This document shows, in pieces, positions 60,586 to 64,000 of a stretch of DNA of 64,000 bases (its first letter is position 1; each line of letters opens with the position of its first letter). Source of the stretch: Subtercola endophyticus. Lineage in GTDB: Bacteria > Actinomycetota > Actinomycetes > Actinomycetales > Microbacteriaceae. The position numbers and the translations under genes are program-made. The DNA lies in contig NZ_CP087997.1 of the NCBI RefSeq assembly GCF_021044565.1, forward strand, positions 2,170,001-2,234,000. The letters are read 5' to 3'. The notes beneath the pieces were generated by a model. The model saw only the letters and a program-made list of their open reading frames with translations, did not search any database and was not told where the DNA came from.

Positions 60586-60655
60586 TCAACCGCGGTACTT
60601 TGGCGCATCCGCAGTGGTTCGAACTACCGCGGGGGCGCCGAAGTACCGCGCCTCG
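60586..60655. repeat. Intact palindromic 19-bp repeat element
   Basis: Two forward units (CCGCGGTACTTTGGCGCAT; CCGCAGTGGTTCG) meet two inverted units (AACTACCGCGGGGGCGCC; GAAGTACCGCGCC) at a GTTCGAAC centre. Same family as the IS-split element at 12-13.7 kb. It lies between the DUF1992 start and the LuxR gene end. Confidence 0.7.
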
Positions 60656-60661
60656 GGCGGG

Positions 60662-62971
60662 TCACGCCGGCAGCAGCGAGAGTTCCCGGGCACGGCGCAC
60701 CGCGGCTCCGCGACTCGAGACGCCGAGCTTGGCGTAGATGTGCGCCATGTGCGTCTTGACCGTGCTCACCGAGATGAAGAACTGCGCGGCGAGTTCGGGG
60801 GCTGTGAGATGAGTCGGCAGGCACGACAGGATCTCCAGCTCCCGCTCGGTCAACGGATCGGCCAGCGTGACGCTGAGCTGCGAACTGCGCGACTCTGCAA
60901 CGGTCTGACGCTCGCTCGCGAGCGCTGCGAGCCGATCGACAGCAACACGCGGCGCCGGCCCGGCAGGCGGGTCGAGCGCCACCGACTCATCGGTTGCGGC
61001 GGGCGAGGGCAGGGCATCCGGAGCGAAGCGCTGCTGCAGCATCGTCGACAGCACGAACGCGACCCACTCGAGCTGCGTACGCCCGTTCGCCCGGATGCGG
61101 GCTACGCCCTCGTGCAAGAGAAGCGCCGCCCGCCCGAGTTCACCGCGCTCGATCGTGACGAGCGTCAGTGCGAGGTAAGCGTCGGCGATCGACGGATGCG
61201 CCAGAGATGCCGCCTGGCCGGCGATCGCGAGCGCCTCTCGGCTCAGCCGCTCGGCCCGGGTCTGGTTGCCGATCCACGCCTCGAGCAGCGCGAGCGACCC
61301 GAGACCGCTGATGCGCCAGAGCGAATATGCGGCACCCTCGCTTACGAGGCTCCGATCGAGCCACCCTCGGGCCTGCTCGAACTCGCCGGCGAGAAACGCG
61401 GCCCGACCGCCCGAGAACAGCACAATCGTCTCGAGGGAACGCCGGTCGCTCAGGTTCAACAGGTTCGGTGTCGGCGTCGGCCCGAGCTCGGCCAGCATCG
61501 TCAGCGCCTGCCGTGCATATCGCATCGAGATCTGCGGATGCGCCCGCCACTGCGCGAGCGAGGCGAGAAAAGCCTGTGCGGTGGCCACGAGGCCCGCCGA
61601 CATCGTGGGGTCGGCGACCACCCGGCGCAGAATGTCTTCTGCCTCGACCGCCTGCCCGTCGACGCCCTTCAGAATGCCCAGCAGCACCAGAATGTCGCCC
61701 CGGGTGGCGCGGATGCTCGCGGGCACCTGCTCGATCCACCGCACCACAGTGGCCATCTCACCACGCTCGAACACCGCGGAGCCGCCGGCGAGAATCACGT
61801 CGAAGACGCGGTTCCACTCGGCGGCACGCACCAGGTAGCCCACGGCCGCATCGGTCTCGCCCCGGGCCAGGTGCCAGTCCGCGGCACCGAGCACCAGTCG
61901 CCGCTCGGCCACGGGGTCTTCTGCCCGCGCGCGGTAGCGCAGCATCTCGCCGAACAGGTGGTGAAAACGAAACCACTCGCGCCGGTCATCCAGTGCCACC
62001 ACGAACATCGAGCTACGTTCGAGCTCGGCGAGAAGGCTCGTGGTGTCGGCGTCGTCGAACAGAGCGCCGACAAGTTCGACGCTCATCGTGTCGAGCAGCG
62101 ACAGGCGCAGCAGGGCCTGCCGTCGCTGCGGCGCGAGGGCGGCCAGCACCTCCTCGCCGAGGTAGTCGGCCACCAGGCGGTCGGAGCCGGTGAACGCGGC
62201 GACGAAGGTCTCGGAGTCGAGCCGAGTGCGCAGGGTGACTCCGGCGAGCAAGAGTCCGGCCATCCAGCCTTCGGTGCGGCTCACGAGCGCACGCACGCTG
62301 TCGGTGCCGATGGTGCGCCCGGTGACGCGTTTGAGCAGTTCTGACGAGTCGGCGAAGCTCATCGCCAGGTCGGCCTGCCGTAGTTCGACGTGGTCAGGGC
62401 GCAACCGGTGTCTCGAGGCGAAACCGACATCAGAGCGCGACGCGACGACCGTGTGCACGTTCGGTGGCGCGGAGTCGACGAACCGCCCCAGATCGGTCAG
62501 CAGCTTCTGATTCGAGAGGTGATGCAGATCGTCGAGCACAAGTACCGTCTCGCCGACCTCGCTCAGGGAGAGCGTCAGCGCCTCGATCAGCGGCTGGCCG
62601 AGCCCGCCATCGCCGAGCGCCACGAGGGGCGCCAGCTCGGAGAAGTCGGGGGTGCTGCCGTCGAGATCGCTGCCTGCGCGCCCGCCGCCTGCGGGCCCGT
62701 CCCCTGCGGGCCGGTTGCCTGCGCGCCCGCTACCGTCGAGCTCGGCGAAGAGCCGGCGCGCGAAATGAGCGGCGTCGTCGTCAGCCTCGTCGAGAGCGAG
62801 CCACACCACTCGCAGCTCCGGATGCCCGGCCACCCACTGCGCGAGCAGCACGGATTTGCCGGAGCCCGCCTGCGCCACCACCACCGCGAGGGGCGCGCTC
62901 AAGACCGCATCGAGCCGCTGGCGCAGCGGAATACGGTCGATGACATGTTCTGGCATGACGCGGGAGGTCAC
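60662..62971 (-). CDS. MalT-like LuxR-family (LAL-type) transcriptional regulator
   Basis: 769 residues from GTG 62971; starts between 62956 and 62977 are possible because no good ribosome site is visible. The STAND/MalT-like ATPase has Walker A VVVAQAGSGKSVLLAQWV and Walker B TVLVLDDLHHL, then a TPR-like helical region, and C-terminal LuxR HTH LTERELEILSCLPTHLTAPE ... STVKTHMAHIYAKLGV. The longer open frame to 63607 is antisense to the sulfatase. It probably activates the divergent alkyl sulfatase on binding a ligand (inference). Confidence 0.88.
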   Translation of the reverse strand: MTSRVMPEHVIDRIPLRQRLDAVLSAPLAVVVAQAGSGKSVLLAQWVAGHPELRVVWLALDEADDDAAHFARRLFAELDGSGRAGNRPAGDGPAGGGRAGSDLDGSTPDFSELAPLVALGDGGLGQPLIEALTLSLSEVGETVLVLDDLHHLSNQKLLTDLGRFVDSAPPNVHTVVASRSDVGFASRHRLRPDHVELRQADLAMSFADSSELLKRVTGRTIGTDSVRALVSRTEGWMAGLLLAGVTLRTRLDSETFVAAFTGSDRLVADYLGEEVLAALAPQRRQALLRLSLLDTMSVELVGALFDDADTTSLLAELERSSMFVVALDDRREWFRFHHLFGEMLRYRARAEDPVAERRLVLGAADWHLARGETDAAVGYLVRAAEWNRVFDVILAGGSAVFERGEMATVVRWIEQVPASIRATRGDILVLLGILKGVDGQAVEAEDILRRVVADPTMSAGLVATAQAFLASLAQWRAHPQISMRYARQALTMLAELGPTPTPNLLNLSDRRSLETIVLFSGGRAAFLAGEFEQARGWLDRSLVSEGAAYSLWRISGLGSLALLEAWIGNQTRAERLSREALAIAGQAASLAHPSIADAYLALTLVTIERGELGRAALLLHEGVARIRANGRTQLEWVAFVLSTMLQQRFAPDALPSPAATDESVALDPPAGPAPRVAVDRLAALASERQTVAESRSSQLSVTLADPLTERELEILSCLPTHLTAPELAAQFFISVSTVKTHMAHIYAKLGVSSRGAAVRRARELSLLPA

Positions 62972-63091
62972 GAGCAAGCGGCTTTCTGATGGCGCGGGTG
63001 CCTCCAGTGTGCCAGATGTCGTACCTCTCGTACGATGCGTGGCGCGCGGGCCGAACGTACCGTCTACTTCATCATCCCTTCTGGAGGCATC

Positions 63092-64000
63092 ATGGCTGCG
63101 GCACCCTTCGACTCGGCGGAGTTTCCCTTCGCAGATACTCGTGACTTCGAAAACGCCGAGCGCGGTTACCTCGGCACCCTCGACTCGGGTCAGATTCTCA
63201 ACAGCGCCGGCGAGGCGGTGTGGAACGCCGACTCGTATTCGTTCATCACCGGCGAGGCGCCGCCCACCGTGCATCCGAGTCTCTGGCGGCAATCGAAGCT
63301 CGTGGCGATGCACGGCCTCTTCGAGGTCATCCCCGGCATCTACCAGGTGCGCGGGTTCGACCTCTCGAACATCACCTTCGTCGAGAGCGACAGCGGCGTC
63401 ATCGTCATCGACCCGCTGATCTCCACCGAGACGGCCGCCGCCGCACTGGGGCTCTACCGCGCACACCGAGGCGAGCGACGCGTGGTGGCAGTCATCTACA
63501 CGCACTCGCACGCCGACCACTTCGGCGGAGTAAAGGGTGTGACCAGTCAGGCCGAGGTCGATTCGGGTGACGTCGCGATCTACGCTCCCTCTGGCTTCAT
63601 GGAGCACACCGTCGCCGAGAACCTCTACGCCGGAACCGCGATGGGCCGCCGCGCCGGGTACATGTACGGCGCCGCCCTGCTACGAAACAAACGCGGCGGA
63701 GTGGGCGCGGGCCTCGGCCAGACGACCTCGACCGGAACGGTCACACTGATCGCACCCACGGTCGAGATCACCACAACGGGCGAGACGCACACCATCGACG
63801 GCGTACGCGTGGAATTCCAGATGGCGCCGGGCACCGAAGCGCCGAGCGAGATGCACTTTCTCTTTCCCGACCTGCGAGCGCTGTGCATGGCCGAGAACGC
63901 CACTCATACGCTGCACAACCTGCTCACGCTGCGCGGCGCCCTCGTGCGCGACCCGCACGTCTGGGCCGGCTACCTGACCGAAGCCATCGTTCGATACGGC
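63092..64000 (+). CDS. Alkyl sulfatase (SdsA1/BDS1-type metallo-beta-lactamase fold), partial at window edge
   Basis: 303 residues visible, with no stop before the window ends. TGGAGG lies ~6 bases before ATG 63092. N-terminal FENAERGYLGTLDSGQILNS; zinc motif THSHADHFGG (His-x-His-x-Asp-His, residues ~138-143); then GAGLGQTTSTGTVTLIAPTV and CMAENATHTLHNLLTLRGAL, all characteristic of SdsA1-type enzymes that hydrolyse SDS and other primary alkyl sulfates. The C-terminal dimerisation and SCP2-like domains are cut off. Three CGTAC motifs (63020, 63029, 63056) in the shared upstream region may be LuxR-type sites. Confidence 0.93.
   Translation, partial: MAAAPFDSAEFPFADTRDFENAERGYLGTLDSGQILNSAGEAVWNADSYSFITGEAPPTVHPSLWRQSKLVAMHGLFEVIPGIYQVRGFDLSNITFVESDSGVIVIDPLISTETAAAALGLYRAHRGERRVVAVIYTHSHADHFGGVKGVTSQAEVDSGDVAIYAPSGFMEHTVAENLYAGTAMGRRAGYMYGAALLRNKRGGVGAGLGQTTSTGTVTLIAPTVEITTTGETHTIDGVRVEFQMAPGTEAPSEMHFLFPDLRALCMAENATHTLHNLLTLRGALVRDPHVWAGYLTEAIVRYG

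Noticed and set aside
62972..63607. N-terminal ~210-residue extension of the LuxR regulator
   Set aside because: It is antisense to the alkyl sulfatase and lacks family similarity.
1..64000. tRNA or rRNA genes
   Set aside because: Reading the intergenic gaps I found no cloverleaf-like stretch with GGTTCGAATCC-type T-arm or any rRNA segment; a tRNAscan-SE run would settle this.

Overview
This 64 kb window comes from a high-GC Gram-positive chromosome. Gene content and order point to an actinobacterium, most probably Microbacteriaceae: an F420 gene group, an Actinobacteria-type leuCD-murA-plsC-gpsA-ddl / DUF3515-thiL / recG-rsmD-coaD neighbourhood, a DUF7882 protein, DUF222-HNH and CGNR proteins, and many GTG/TTG or leaderless starts. 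This is inferred from the proteins; there is no rRNA in the window and I found no tRNA gene.

Left third (1-31 kb): mostly conserved housekeeping. Position 1-2.5 kb holds F420 synthesis (cofC partial, cofE) with an F420-dependent oxidoreductase. Position 2.5-6.1 kb holds coaD, recG and rsmD. A membrane protein and a coupled TetR/DHA2-type efflux pair (7-9.4 kb) follow, with a symmetric operator upstream and a strong terminator downstream. Then come thiL, DUF3515, a VOC protein, a complete IS3-family element sitting in the middle of a palindromic repeat, the oligopeptidase Dcp and an aldo/keto reductase. A long minus-strand run, leuC-leuD-murA-plsC-gpsA-ddl, supplies leucine, peptidoglycan and phospholipid precursors. 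TerC lies behind a yybP-ykoY (manganese) riboswitch, divergent from a YqhA-like protein. A DUF4097-PadR pair has two operator-like repeats flanking its promoter. A MarR/zinc-ribbon pair, an SRPBCC protein, NAD(P)HX epimerase and an AidB-type acyl-CoA dehydrogenase complete this part.

Middle (31-49 kb): accessory genes. These are a GT4 glycosyltransferase with a translationally linked coiled-coil partner, an SDR, a TM2 protein, an alpha/beta hydrolase that has lost its catalytic Ser and His, a DUF222-HNH protein, an EamA exporter with a divergent CGNR regulator, a VOC protein, a MinD/ParA-like protein with a long Pro/Glu domain and an altered P-loop, a CD-NTase-like protein lacking expected catalytic aspartates, a saccharopine-dehydrogenase-like oxidoreductase with its TetR regulator, a sedolisin (S53) peptidase and a PfkB kinase.

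Right third (48.7-64 kb): an RsbQ-like hydrolase overlapping a PAS-GAF-GGDEF diguanylate cyclase, an MFS/ArsR divergent pair, a PPOX F420 enzyme, a Na+/H+ antiporter, an APC permease, an orphan ParA, a membrane-anchored hydrolase, a mycofactocin-type SDR, a DUF1992 protein, and a MalT-like LuxR regulator divergent from an alkyl sulfatase cut by the window end.

Two features run through the window. First, short in-frame or intergenic tandem repeats (6-21 bp) occur in the tails and linkers of many unrelated genes. Second, several proteins keep a family fold but have lost key residues. I found no CRISPR array, prophage or complete defence island.
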